DNA of 64,000 nucleotides. It comes from Endozoicomonas sp. 8E (GTDB lineage: Bacteria > Pseudomonadota > Gammaproteobacteria > Pseudomonadales > Endozoicomonadaceae). The notes below the pieces were generated by a model. That model worked only from the letters and a program-made list of their open reading frames with translations, was not told the DNA's origin and did no database searches. The stretch lies in the NCBI RefSeq assembly GCF_032883915.1, contig NZ_CP120717.1, forward strand, positions 57,501-121,500. The letters are read 5' to 3'. The position numbers were made by a program, and so were the translations under genes. Shown here in pieces: positions 47,547 to 56,272 of this stretch (position 1 is the first letter of the stretch; every line of letters begins with the position of its first letter).

Positions 47547-47846
47547 TCATACTTGACTTGCTCGCTTCTTGTTCAACAAAGAAATAGAAAGGCTCACCAG
47601 TCCAACCGCCGATAAAGCGTCTGTTGTATTATCTTTCTGTGCATCGTGAACAAAATAGCGACTGTGGGTACGCTTTAAGTCAACAATGGTGTTGGCTTCA
47701 AAAATAACTACTTCTATTTCACTTTTATTGTTCAGAAAGTAATGCTGCTCTTTTTGCAGGCAGGCTTCCTGCGCCAGTGAGTAATCACTGTATTCATCGC
47801 ATTGCGTAGCCTTGGTGGTGCGATTGTGTTCAACGAGATAATACAT
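47547..47846 (-). CDS. Small protein of unknown function in the hsd operon
   Basis: A 99-residue protein starting MYYLVEHNRTTKATQCDEY. It has a mixed alpha/beta look and a C-terminal hydrophobic patch (ALSAVGLVSLSISLL). The ATG at 47846 is chosen because codons further upstream read through a palindromic repeat and look non-coding. A purine-rich GAGAGG lies 12 bases before it, rather far. It stands between hsdM and fic and is bounded on both sides by related palindromes. No family recognised; moderately uncertain that it is a gene. Confidence 0.4.
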   Translation of the reverse strand: MYYLVEHNRTTKATQCDEYSDYSLAQEACLQKEQHYFLNNKSEIEVVIFEANTIVDLKRTHSRYFVHDAQKDNTTDALSAVGLVSLSISLLNKKRASQV

Positions 47847-47877
47847 GGTGAATCGCAACCTCTCTTTGCAGTCTGTA

Positions 47878-47906
47878 GCAGTTATCCGGAATTTCCGGAT
47901 AACTGC
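47878..47906. repeat. Palindromic element, copy B
   Basis: A perfect 14-base palindrome with one central base: GCAGTTATCCGGAA, T, TTCCGGATAACTGC. It shares the outer AGTTAT...ATAACTGCAT and the CG...CG inner pattern with the palindrome at 47446. It lies 47 bases downstream of the hsdM stop, where it could also act as an mRNA structure. Confidence 0.8.
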
Positions 47907-47953
47907 ATTTCCTGTAATTCGCCATTTGAAAGATATTTTCAAATGTTCATGCC

Positions 47954-49504
47954 TCAACCTTCTATCTCAGCCACAATGGCATCAATCTCCGAGCGTAGCT
48001 GATCTATCCTGCCAACCGTGGTTTTCAACTCAGCATTCAGCTGAGTAATATCAACCTTCTCCCGGGTATCCCTGGCTTCCACATAACTGCTGACCGACAG
48101 GTTGTAGTCATTGTCAGCGATTGTCTCAAGGCTGACCGACTTTGCGACATGCTCGACATCGTCCTTGCTGTCGAAGATCGCCATAATCTGCTGGATATGC
48201 TGATCCGTCAGCACATTGTTATTGGTCTCTTTTTTAAAGAAGTCCTCACCGCTGGCATCAATAAACTGGGTGGTGGTTTCGGTTTTGTGCTTGGAGAGTA
48301 TCAGGATATTGACGGCAATCGTCGTACCATAGAAGAGGTTGGAGGCTAACGAAATCACTGTTTCGACATAGTTGTTATCCACAAGATACTGGCGGATTTT
48401 CTTTTCCGCCCCACTGCGGTAAAAAATGCCGGGGAAGCAGACAATGGCTGCCCGGCCTCTGCCGGAAAGGTAGTTGAGTGCGTGCATGACAAAGGCAAAA
48501 TCCGCTTTGGATTTGGGCGCCAGCACACCGGCGGGGGCAAAGCGGTCATCATTAATCAGGGTCGGATCACCGGAACCGATCCACTTCACGGAGTAAGGTG
48601 GGTTGGAGACGATGGCATCAAAAGGTTCGTCATCACCAAAGTGCGGATCCGTCAGGGTGTTGCCCAGCTCGATATTAAATTTGTCGTAGTTAATGTTATG
48701 CAAAAACATGTTCATACGAGCCAGGTTGAAGGTGGTGTGGTTGATCTCCTGACCAAAAAAACCTTCTTCAATAATATGGGCATCAAAGTGCTTTTTTGCC
48801 TGTAGCAACAATGAGCCAGAACCGGCTGCCGGGTCATAGATTTTATTGACACGGGTCTGTTTGTGCATGGCCAGCTGGGCGATCAGTTTGGACACACTTT
48901 GCGGAGTAAAAAACTCCCCACCAGACTTGCCGGCATTGGCGGCGTAGTTGGAGATCAGAAACTCGTAAGCATCGCCGAACAGGTCAATATGGTTGTCCTC
49001 AAAATCGCCGAAGTCCAGCTCTGCAACGCCTTTGAGCACAGCAGCCAGTCGGCTGTTTTTATCTTTTACCGTGTTGCCCAGACGGTTGCTGGTGGTGTCG
49101 AAGTCGGCAAACAGGCCTTTGATATCCGCTTCTGACGGGTAACCGTTGGCTGAACATTCAATCGACTTGAATATGTCAGCCAGCTCGGTATTAAGGTTAT
49201 TGTTTTTACTGGCATTGGCCGCCACGTTCACAAACAGTTCACTGGGGTAGATAAAATACCCTTTGGTTTTGATGGCATCTTCTCTGGTTGCGGCAATGTT
49301 TTCATCGCCATCATCCATGGCCGCATAATTGACGCTGTCATCACCGCCCGTGATGTAGTTGGTGAAGTTCTCACTGATAAAGCGGTAGAAAAGAGTACCA
49401 AGGACGTACTGTTTAAAGTCCCAGCCGTCTACTGAGCCACGCACATCATTGGCAATCTGCCAGATCTGGCGCTGTAGCTCGGCGCGTTGTTGGGCACTGG
49501 TCAT
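47954..49504 (-). CDS. hsdM: Type I DNA adenine methyltransferase HsdM
   Basis: A 516-residue N6-adenine methyltransferase. It shows the AdoMet-binding motif [13 protein letters not shown], the catalytic NPPY in [12 protein letters not shown], and the N-terminal helical domain starting [19 protein letters not shown]. With two copies per HsdS it forms the modification enzyme and protects host DNA. It is the first gene of the operon hsdM - small ORF - fic - hsdS - rhuM - hsdR. The 383 bases upstream (49505-49887) hold no gene I can support. Confidence 0.95.
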   Translation of the reverse strand: MTSAQQRAELQRQIWQIANDVRGSVDGWDFKQYVLGTLFYRFISENFTNYITGGDDSVNYAAMDDGDENIAATREDAIKTKGYFIYPSELFVNVAANASKNNNLNTELADIFKSIECSANGYPSEADIKGLFADFDTTSNRLGNTVKDKNSRLAAVLKGVAELDFGDFEDNHIDLFGDAYEFLISNYAANAGKSGGEFFTPQSVSKLIAQLAMHKQTRVNKIYDPAAGSGSLLLQAKKHFDAHIIEEGFFGQEINHTTFNLARMNMFLHNINYDKFNIELGNTLTDPHFGDDEPFDAIVSNPPYSVKWIGSGDPTLINDDRFAPAGVLAPKSKADFAFVMHALNYLSGRGRAAIVCFPGIFYRSGAEKKIRQYLVDNNYVETVISLASNLFYGTTIAVNILILSKHKTETTTQFIDASGEDFFKKETNNNVLTDQHIQQIMAIFDSKDDVEHVAKSVSLETIADNDYNLSVSSYVEARDTREKVDITQLNAELKTTVGRIDQLRSEIDAIVAEIEG

Positions 49505-49794
49505 TGAGGCACTCCTGAAAATAAGGTTCTTCTGACAGCACGCTACCGCTCGGAGATTTGGCTACTGCAATCAACAATAGGCGGAGCATGGGTCTCGATA
49601 GCTCTGTCAGTAAAAAAGGGTTCAGTTTATCACTTTCGCTGAAAAGCCTCGCCCAGAAGAGGGTCGGGAGCGTCAAAATACTGCAAAATGACAAGTAACT
49701 GCCTGAAAGCGGCCTGACTTACCGTAAATATAAAATCATCGAATAGATCATGCCTTATTCGCAGGTTTGTTAATTGCACTGACTTCAATGTTAT

Positions 49795-49821
49795 GAACTT
49801 TCGTTCAAAAACCAACTCTTA
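49795..49821 (+). promoter_or_regulatory. Possible sigma-E-type promoter
   Basis: GAACTT, exactly 16 bases, then TCTTA, 67 bases before the ATG at 49888. The -35 half fits the RpoE/AlgU consensus perfectly; the -10 half is off by one. It is noted because four convincing promoters of this class lie in the same window. Confidence 0.3.
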
Positions 49822-49887
49822 ACTATTGAATCAATTTTTAAATGTTGTTGCTAAGTGAGAGCGAAGCTAACTAAAAAGGTAGTAAAT

Positions 49888-50589
49888 ATGAATAATGTTG
49901 ATAACAATTCCGGCATTGTTGGTTTATTTTCGCTAAAGCCTAAGAAGGAAACACCAGAGGGTGTCAGTTTTGGCAGAACTACAACGGTAGCTGATAATGT
50001 TGATTCTTCATTGAGTCATACTGTAAAAAGGAGTGATCCCGATCACTCATGTCAGAGGTTGGGAGCTGTTGCCAGCACCAGCACGTCACTTGAACAGAGA
50101 GTAGTGTCTAACCAGACAAGCAGTGAAATAGACGCAGCAAATAAAAAAGCTCAGGAAACTGTGTCAAGAATCATAAAGCACTTGGATCTTTTGAAACAAA
50201 GTCTAATTGTCATTGATAAACTTTTTGAAAAGACAGATTCTAACCAGTATATTCAAGTATTTGAGAAGGTCATCCAATTACTCGGGTATCTTGAACCTTG
50301 CAATATTTCAGAAGTTATGGAGCGTAAATCCGGTGATGGTTTTAGTGCTATTTATGAGCACTTTTATTATGGGGATGAGGTGTTATTCTCTTTAATTCGT
50401 AATAGTGCTATCAAAAGTAAACTTGAATGTGGTCATATGGATGGGTTACCCGCTATTCAAACCAGCGCCAAATTTGAAGAACTCCTTTTTGCTCCTGGCG
50501 GCCCCGTCTATCAAGCTGCAAAATGTGAATTTGAGGTATTACAGATCAAATCGTTACTTGATGGTCTTAAAGGCTTGTCTGTTAGCTAA
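49888..50589 (+). CDS. Protein of unknown function, polar N-terminus
   Basis: A 233-residue soluble protein beginning MNNVDNNSGIVGLFSLKPKK. AGGT lies eight bases before the ATG, which is preferred over a GTG 11 codons upstream. Residues 1-85 are Ser/Thr/Asn-rich and probably disordered; the rest is helical (SRIIKHLDLLKQSLIVIDKL). No signal peptide or membrane segment. The N-terminal segment RLGAVASTSTSLEQRVVSNQTS faintly resembles the LGSIAPGCSHQIANQTI stretch of the array proteins, but too weakly to call homology. The gene is AT-rich compared with the hsd genes and is probably foreign. Function unknown. Confidence 0.55.
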   Translation: MNNVDNNSGIVGLFSLKPKKETPEGVSFGRTTTVADNVDSSLSHTVKRSDPDHSCQRLGAVASTSTSLEQRVVSNQTSSEIDAANKKAQETVSRIIKHLDLLKQSLIVIDKLFEKTDSNQYIQVFEKVIQLLGYLEPCNISEVMERKSGDGFSAIYEHFYYGDEVLFSLIRNSAIKSKLECGHMDGLPAIQTSAKFEELLFAPGGPVYQAAKCEFEVLQIKSLLDGLKGLSVS

Positions 50590-50641
50590 TAACCTGACGA
50601 AAAATACAGTTTATAATGAGAAGGTTTACTTATAGAGACTT

Positions 50642-50700
50642 ACCTGGCGGTATAGTTCGAGATCAGAAACTCATAGGTATCACCAAACAGGTCAATTGAG
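50642..50700 (-). pseudogene. Fragment of a second hsdM gene
   Basis: On the minus strand these 59 bases translate as [19 protein letters not shown]. This matches the intact HsdM segment [19 protein letters not shown] (encoded near 48945-49000) with silent and replacement changes, so it comes from a different hsdM allele rather than a fresh copy. Nothing else of that gene remains. It overlaps the last codons of the next ORF. Confidence 0.8.
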
Positions 50701-52020
50701 CTTGTCACCGTAACGTTTTTCGAACCATCTTTCAAAATCACTGTTCTCGCTTGAGCTTGAGCTAGAGGTTTCATCTTCATCTGACTCTTCTATAGCTGCT
50801 CTTTCTGCGGCGTGTCGCGCATGACGCATTGCAAGACATGATGCTGTTAGTATGCCTGCCATTAGCACTTCATCATCTTGATGAGGAAACCGTGAAAACA
50901 TTTCTTCCCTTGTAACCGCCGGTCCAAGAGATTGTTCCAGAATAGAATTGATTCTTTCATCAGTATTTTCTGGGAACAGTATTCTAATCGATCTGGCAAT
51001 CGCACAACCCAGTGCTGTCACTGCGTTTTGAGACTCCGGCAACGCCGCCGGAGCGCTCCCGGTCGCACCATCAATAGTTTGGGACGCATTGTCTATCTCA
51101 CTTTGCTTGCTGGATACCAAAAAATGATAAAGACTTTCCAGCTTTAGTGATTGATGCGGGTCTTCCATCCTGAATCTTTCCTTAAATTCTTCTTCATCAA
51201 GAAAGTCTTCAGAAAAATTTGTCATTAGAAGAGAATAAAGCATTTCTACTGTTTTCAATTTCTCCACCAGGAACCTCAGCAGAATCATAGTGTCATTAAC
51301 GTTTTCAGTATCTGAGTAGTTTTCATAATTCATAAAGGCCGTGACTTCTACAAAAGTTGGCGTTATCGGATAATCCAGAAAGGTAGAGAGTAGTGATTTG
51401 TCGTCGTTTACTCCCAGAAGTCCATGACTTGTTGGCAAGGGAGAGTTTCTCTTGCTGCCAAGACCTGCAAGAGAAAACATAGCCTGAGCTGGAGTCAGGC
51501 TGCCTGAATATTGCTCTCCTGAATATTGTTCTCGCCGACTGCCCTTTTGATAATCGCTGCTTTGTAAAAAGACACTCGTCGGCAGGCCGTTTAAACCAGC
51601 CGGTAATTCTTTTGCGGTTACAGTAATGCCCGAAAAAAACTGCCCTGTTTTTTCAGTACGAATTGAACCATTAACAGGCACAAAAACAGCCTTCTTCTTT
51701 TCTAACAGAGACTGCAAATCAATGTGCATCAGATGACCTGAACTATCAGTCACAACCAGAGACTGGCCAGCATCTGCCCGAAGTCTGATGATATTTTTTT
51801 CGTTAATGTCTGAAATCAGCAGTACTGAGCCTTTTTGGGAATCAAAAAACGGAGTAAAACCATGGATGGATAAAATTATATCCCCCTCCACAATAATGGA
51901 ACCATCGCCCAGCACTATAGATAATGGCTCAGGCGAAGGGGTTGGGGGAGAATCTCCTTTAACTGTTCCTACTGCAATCAAAGTAAAAAATAACAATGTT
52001 TGCCGTAAGCCGTTTCGCAT
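50692..52020 (-). CDS. Secreted protein of unknown function, acidic Ser-rich tail
   Basis: A 442-residue protein with a signal peptide (LRQTLLFFTLIAVGTVKG). Residues 30-160 have a beta-rich look (SIVLGDGSIIVEGDIILSIHG). After that come a Ser/Gly/Gln-rich linker containing a duplicated EQYSG, a helical region, and a C-terminal low-complexity acidic-serine tract (ESDEDETSSSSSSENSD). The stop codon lies inside the hsdM scrap, so the C-terminus may have been created by recombination. No family recognised. Confidence 0.55.
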   Translation of the reverse strand: MRNGLRQTLLFFTLIAVGTVKGDSPPTPSPEPLSIVLGDGSIIVEGDIILSIHGFTPFFDSQKGSVLLISDINEKNIIRLRADAGQSLVVTDSSGHLMHIDLQSLLEKKKAVFVPVNGSIRTEKTGQFFSGITVTAKELPAGLNGLPTSVFLQSSDYQKGSRREQYSGEQYSGSLTPAQAMFSLAGLGSKRNSPLPTSHGLLGVNDDKSLLSTFLDYPITPTFVEVTAFMNYENYSDTENVNDTMILLRFLVEKLKTVEMLYSLLMTNFSEDFLDEEEFKERFRMEDPHQSLKLESLYHFLVSSKQSEIDNASQTIDGATGSAPAALPESQNAVTALGCAIARSIRILFPENTDERINSILEQSLGPAVTREEMFSRFPHQDDEVLMAGILTASCLAMRHARHAAERAAIEESDEDETSSSSSSENSDFERWFEKRYGDKLN

Positions 52021-52430
52021 TGAAAAACCCCACTTAGCAGAAAATAAATTGGAAACATCTAATGCTTGAACGGTGCCAGCTTTTGATCACTCCGACCTGC
52101 AATAGTACACAAACCCTGATTGTCGTATGTTGAGTGGGGATATTGATGCAGAGCTGGTAAATACCCATTGCCTTTAATGGATTCCTCTAACAGATCGACA
52201 GTTTAGCTCGTTTTCCAATTTTCAGATTTTTCTGACCCATAAAGTGTTTTATTTGAGCTGTCCATGACGTGATTCCCCCTTTTAACCAGATCAGAATATA
52301 GGACAAAGAGCGTCAGGGTTCCTCACTGCCTGACGGCAACGAGCTCTATGAGTTACAATCCGCCATGAGCGATAGAAAAAGGCTGGTTACCGCCGTTTTT
52401 CATTCAAAACGATAAGAAGTCAGGTGAACT
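52021..52430. other. Intergenic stretch upstream of serB
   Basis: About 410 bases between two divergent genes. It has no open frame, tRNA or obvious terminator that I can support. The last 100 bases should hold the serB promoter. It is also the right-hand junction of the inserted restriction island; I see no direct repeat that would mark an attachment site. Confidence 0.4.
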
Positions 52431-53657
52431 GTGAGAGAGATTCTGCTGATCAACGTGAAAGGGCAAGACAAACCCGGTCTGATGTCTACCATAACGACCA
52501 TCATGGCCAGCTGTGCTCGTCTGAACAGGGGGCTGGAAATGCTTGATACTCGCCAGTCGATTATCCGTGACACCCTGACCGGGGGGACTCTTTCATGGCA
52601 GATCATCCTTCGATTGCCAGAAGGTTTGGAAGTCTCTCCCGTGGTGACGGATCTGCGTTTTCACTTTGATGAGCTTGAACTTCAGTTTAATCATCAGACC
52701 CTTTCTGATGGAGACTATGAACAGTGGGTATCCGGTCAGGGCAATAATCGTTACATCCTGACCCTGCTTTCCAGAAATATCACGGCAGAACAAATCGCCC
52801 GTGTTGCCAATATCACGACTGAACATGGTCTGAATATCGATCAGATTACCCGACTGTCTGGCCGTTGTCTGGAGTTCTCGGTCTGGGGCGCTTCTCCCGA
52901 TCTGGATAAATTGAGGGCGGACTTTTTACACATCTCCACAGATATGGATATGGATGTGGCCCTTCAGGAAGACGACATCTATCGTCAAAATCGCAGACTG
53001 GCGGTGTTTGATATGGACTCTACCCTGATTGAAGCCGAGGTCATTGATCGGTTGGCTGAAGCGGCGGGTGTGGGTGACAGGGTGGCAGAAATCACTGAAA
53101 GGGCCATGCAGGGCGAACTGGATTTTAATGAGAGTTTCCGCGAGAGACTGGCCATGCTGAAAGGTCTGGATGAGTCGGTTCTGGCAGGTATAGCTGAAAA
53201 GCTTCCCATAACAGAAGGGGCTGAAAAGCTGTTTCAAAGCCTGAATGCCCTGAACTATAAAACAGCCATTCTGTCTGGTGGTTTTACTTACTTTGCCCGC
53301 TTCCTTCAGGAGCGATTAGGGGTCGACTATATCTTTGCCAATGAACTGGAAATCGTTGATGGCAAAGTGACCGGTGCAGTCAAAGGTGAAATCGTCAATG
53401 GCGAGCGCAAGGCAACCCTGCTCCAACAGATCGCCCGCAGAGAAGGGATTTCTCTGGAGCAAACCATTGCCGTAGGCGATGGAGCTAACGACCTGCCCAT
53501 GCTGGGGGTGGCCGGACTGGGGGTTGCGTTTCGGGCCAAGCCTCTGGTCAGGCAAAGCGCCAGACAGTCTATCTCAGTATTGGGCCTGGATAGCATACTT
53601 TACCTGTTAGGCTTCGGTGACAAAGACCTGCAAATTTTGAGTCAGGATAACAGCTAA
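52431..53657 (+). CDS. serB: Phosphoserine phosphatase SerB
   Basis: A 408-residue enzyme making the last step of serine synthesis. The N-terminal 180 residues contain two ACT-like regulatory segments (VKGQDKPGLMSTITTIMAS, then LTLLSRNITAEQIARVANI). The C-terminal HAD domain has the catalytic VFDMDSTLIEAEVIDRLA, the SGGFTYFA loop and VGDGANDLPML. A GTG start at 52431 is used; no ATG lies at the expected place. This long form is common in Pseudomonas-like bacteria. Confidence 0.95.
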   Translation: MREILLINVKGQDKPGLMSTITTIMASCARLNRGLEMLDTRQSIIRDTLTGGTLSWQIILRLPEGLEVSPVVTDLRFHFDELELQFNHQTLSDGDYEQWVSGQGNNRYILTLLSRNITAEQIARVANITTEHGLNIDQITRLSGRCLEFSVWGASPDLDKLRADFLHISTDMDMDVALQEDDIYRQNRRLAVFDMDSTLIEAEVIDRLAEAAGVGDRVAEITERAMQGELDFNESFRERLAMLKGLDESVLAGIAEKLPITEGAEKLFQSLNALNYKTAILSGGFTYFARFLQERLGVDYIFANELEIVDGKVTGAVKGEIVNGERKATLLQQIARREGISLEQTIAVGDGANDLPMLGVAGLGVAFRAKPLVRQSARQSISVLGLDSILYLLGFGDKDLQILSQDNS

Positions 53658-53697
53658 GTAAGGTTCTGGCGTTCAATGATTAGAAGACAGTTTTTAT

Positions 53698-54300
53698 TCA
53701 TTTAAGTAATGAACCCTGAACTGTCTCACTGCACTGGTCAGCCGTCTCACCGTCAATCAAAAGTTCCCCTTCCTGGTCACCTTGCCCATCCAGAACCCGG
53801 TAGAGTAGTGAATAAGCGACCCGCCACTGCCCTTCTGCCACCCTCAGGGTGACCGATTTAGTATTCAGACGGAGGACATGACCAAATTGTTCCTTTCCAT
53901 GCTTATCTTTAAAACCCAGCAGATCTCCAACAGCAATGGCATGGCGACTCAGCCGCTGCCGGGTTTCATGATTGACACGGGCATCGGCTCCTTCAAGATT
54001 GAGCATGTAGTAGGGCACTGTCCAGCGTTTACCATCGGTAAAATCCAGTACCAGTGCCCGCTTTTGCCTAAGCTGCAAGACTTCACAGTCACGAAGCGAA
54101 TTGCTATTACTCTCAAAATAGCTCAGCTTCTGTCCTATGATCAGCGCCGCCTTGATCCGCCCTATGCGCTCTGACGACTCCAGCTCCAGGTCAATCATGG
54201 CATTCAGCCGGAACAGATCGAAGTTGCTGGCTTGGTTCAGAGCCTCCAGCAATTGAGCATAATCCATAGAGGGCTTAACTGGTGGTTTACTGTTATTCAT
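53698..54300 (-). CDS. Protein of unknown function
   Basis: A 200-residue soluble protein starting MNNSKPPVKPSMDYAQLLEAL. The N-terminal 60 residues are helical, and the rest looks beta-rich with a WTVPYYMLNLEGADARVNHETR segment and an LLGFKDKHGKEQFGHVLRL strand pair. It is convergent with serB, which ends 40 bases away. I do not recognise the family. Confidence 0.6.
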   Translation of the reverse strand: MNNSKPPVKPSMDYAQLLEALNQASNFDLFRLNAMIDLELESSERIGRIKAALIIGQKLSYFESNSNSLRDCEVLQLRQKRALVLDFTDGKRWTVPYYMLNLEGADARVNHETRQRLSRHAIAVGDLLGFKDKHGKEQFGHVLRLNTKSVTLRVAEGQWRVAYSLLYRVLDGQGDQEGELLIDGETADQCSETVQGSLLK

Positions 54301-54337
54301 ATGTCATCATTACTCCAGAAAAGAACATCCACCCTCA

Positions 54338-55267
54338 TCACATTCTGAACTCAGGAGGCTCAACTTTACCATAAAGCTCTCCCTTCAATCCGCTAAACAG
54401 TTGGTTCAACGTCCCTGACAAATAGCTTGAAAATTTTTCCTTACCCAGTGTGCGTTCATAGACGTCAGAAGGTATAAATCGCCGCATTTCCGTTTTCAGA
54501 CGACCATCGGATACCATTTCAGGGATATTTTTAATCAATTGATCCAGCCGTTGTTCAAAAGAACCAAAATCATCAAGCCGGTAATCGTCCACTTTCTTTT
54601 TCACCAGCTCAACATTCATTTCGGCGCCCTGTTGCAGAAGCCAGGGCAGATCCCATATATCACGGTAGCGAATGTATTTTTGTGTCGCAGGTAATGCAAT
54701 CAGCTTGTCTGCAAGCACTTCGTCAAGGGTTTCAGTGAATACCAAAGTGTCGCCATAGCCATCCGGTAGAAACGGATAATTCACTCTCAGTGGCAATGCT
54801 TTTTTGGTGTATGCAGGCACGTTAGCGACTTCAATCTTGATTCTTTGTCGAGGAATATCTTTACGGCCTGGAGAAGTTATTATTGAGATTTGCCATTTGT
54901 CAATGTTCATTTGTGTATAACAAGGCTCTTTTCTGAGTGTCGCCGGTTCTTTAACCGATACCACCAAACCATATCTGGCACCAATATAGTCCTCAATACA
55001 GTTCTTTATATTGGCAAGAGACGCTGATGAAAAGTCCATTCCGCCGACAAAGTCCAGATCCTCACTGAACCGGTTACCACCATGACACAAACGAAGCGAC
55101 GTACCGCCCTGAAACACCAGATGATCCAACAGGCCTTCCTGATCAAGACAGAACAGAATGTCGTAATGAAGTAGCTCTTTCTCAACGACTGGTCGCATCA
55201 GGGCAAGGTTATTATTTTGCATAATCCGTTCAACCAGCTGTGAGAAATCTTCAGTGGTCATTTTCAT
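54338..55267 (-). CDS. AbiEii/AbiGii-type nucleotidyltransferase toxin
   Basis: A 309-residue nucleotidyltransferase-fold protein of the AbiEii family. The catalytic signature is FQGGTSLRLCHGG (about 52-64) followed by RFSEDLDFVGG (66-76), the DNA-polymerase-beta-like GS and DxD elements. In the AbiE system the toxin halts growth and aborts phage infection. It overlaps the antitoxin gene by 17 bases and is translated after it. The start ATG at 55267 is within the antitoxin's last codons. Confidence 0.88.
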   Translation of the reverse strand: MKMTTEDFSQLVERIMQNNNLALMRPVVEKELLHYDILFCLDQEGLLDHLVFQGGTSLRLCHGGNRFSEDLDFVGGMDFSSASLANIKNCIEDYIGARYGLVVSVKEPATLRKEPCYTQMNIDKWQISIITSPGRKDIPRQRIKIEVANVPAYTKKALPLRVNYPFLPDGYGDTLVFTETLDEVLADKLIALPATQKYIRYRDIWDLPWLLQQGAEMNVELVKKKVDDYRLDDFGSFEQRLDQLIKNIPEMVSDGRLKTEMRRFIPSDVYERTLGKEKFSSYLSGTLNQLFSGLKGELYGKVEPPEFRM

Positions 55268-55793
55268 AACTCTGTACCGCCTTCACCAGATGAATATTCC
55301 TCCCTACACGTCTTAAATCTCGCATGGCCGCCTCAGGCGTGGCGATTTTTAACGGTCTGTCACGATCAACGGCGCTGTCCAGAATATCGGCGACTGAACG
55401 GCGGGTGTGGGTAAATTCAAGAACCCCAAAAGGGGTTTTATACTCTCCCTTCCGCCCCGTAGTCATGATGGTCAGCCGATCCACTGGAATCTGGGAAATA
55501 GCACCATATTCCGATAGCGCGGATTCCAGACTGATGTAGTTGTACTCCCCCCTTCGCAAGGCTATGGCGATGCGCTCCAGAACATCGCTGGCAGAGGTGC
55601 TTGACAGGGGGAACGTATAAATTCCTTTCATCATCCGACGGAGAATATCTTTCTTAACCAGTCGGACCAGTCCAGCCTGTAATGCCCGCGGGGAATCTTC
55701 AATAAAGATTTTGCCCAAATCCCGGGTTGTAAAAACTGAATGTCCCATCCGGTCAAAAGCCGATAGCCGACGGATTGCTGTGGCCTGATCCAT
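55251..55793 (-). CDS. AbiEi-type antitoxin / transcriptional repressor
   Basis: A 180-residue protein. The N-terminal winged-helix domain spans about residues 1-75 (VFTTRDLGKIFIEDSPRALQAGL, LRRMMKGIYTFPL). The C-terminal antitoxin part has YISLESALSEYG, IPVDRLTIMTTG and ATPEAAMRDLRR. AbiEi proteins neutralise AbiEii and repress their own operon. GAGGAA precedes the ATG at 55793, and an inverted repeat suited to autoregulation lies just upstream. Confidence 0.85.
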   Translation of the reverse strand: MDQATAIRRLSAFDRMGHSVFTTRDLGKIFIEDSPRALQAGLVRLVKKDILRRMMKGIYTFPLSSTSASDVLERIAIALRRGEYNYISLESALSEYGAISQIPVDRLTIMTTGRKGEYKTPFGVLEFTHTRRSVADILDSAVDRDRPLKIATPEAAMRDLRRVGRNIHLVKAVQSYENDH

Positions 55794-55806
55794 GGTTCCT
55801 CACTCC

Positions 55807-55856
55807 ATTATATAGACGGTTTAACCACTTAAATGGTGTATATCTGTCTATATAAT
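55807..55856 (-). promoter_or_regulatory. Operator of the AbiE-type operon
   Basis: A perfect 11-base inverted repeat, ATTATATAGAC (55807-55817) and GTCTATATAAT (55846-55856), separated by 28 bases. The spacer itself contains an imperfect palindrome ACCACTTAAATGGT. Position 14-63 bases before the antitoxin start suits a repressor-covered promoter. The remaining 55857-56038 is AT-rich with nothing supported. Confidence 0.75.
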
Positions 55857-56038
55857 AGAGGAATTCACAACATGCAAACACTAACAACATTAAAAAGTGG
55901 TGTTAGTGTCTACTTGTTGACTAGTGTTTTCTGTCGATTGTACATTTTTAAAGCAAACCGCACCTTTCAAAACCAACCAATGATTGCTGGGACTCAAGGC
56001 AGTCTGTGATAACTAATTGATTAATAAGCAGCGGTCGT

Positions 56039-56257
56039 TTACCGGCGCCTCAACCACTGCCAGTGGCTGGTTTTCTTGGCATAGCGTTGTTTTAGCTCTG
56101 CCAGCTTCTCATCGTAGGTTGTTTGCCTGTCGAGCATTTTGGCCATGAGTTGAAGATCACCAAGCTCTGCAGACAGTTCAGAGTACACCGTAGAAGAACC
56201 CCTTTTCTCAAACAACTCTTCCACGCGGTGCCAGCAGGCATTTTCGTTGGCGGTCAC
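56039..56257 (-). CDS. Small protein of unknown function
   Basis: A 72-residue, probably helical protein (YSELSAELGDLQLMAKMLDRQ) ending in a basic patch WQWLRRR. It lies 15 bases after the 286-residue gene in the same direction, the last of a three-gene unit. Not recognised. Confidence 0.5.
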   Translation of the reverse strand: MTANENACWHRVEELFEKRGSSTVYSELSAELGDLQLMAKMLDRQTTYDEKLAELKQRYAKKTSHWQWLRRR

Positions 56258-56272
56258 GGTTGCAGCCTTTTC

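Noticed and set aside
47368-47550. 60-codon frame between fic and the small ORF
   Set aside because: A third of it is the translation of the palindromic repeat at 47446-47470. The rest shows no family features and no ribosome site.
47847-47957. N-terminal extension of the small hsd-operon ORF
   Set aside because: It reads through the palindrome at 47878-47906 and gives a peptide (AVIRKFRITATDCK) matching that from the other palindrome (AVIRDFRITTTARK), so it is repeat DNA rather than coding sequence.
49446-49815. Minus-strand frames upstream of hsdM that might be a transposase relic
   Set aside because: Part is a shadow of the hsdM start, and the remainder has no recognisable transposase motif. 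I could not support an insertion sequence.
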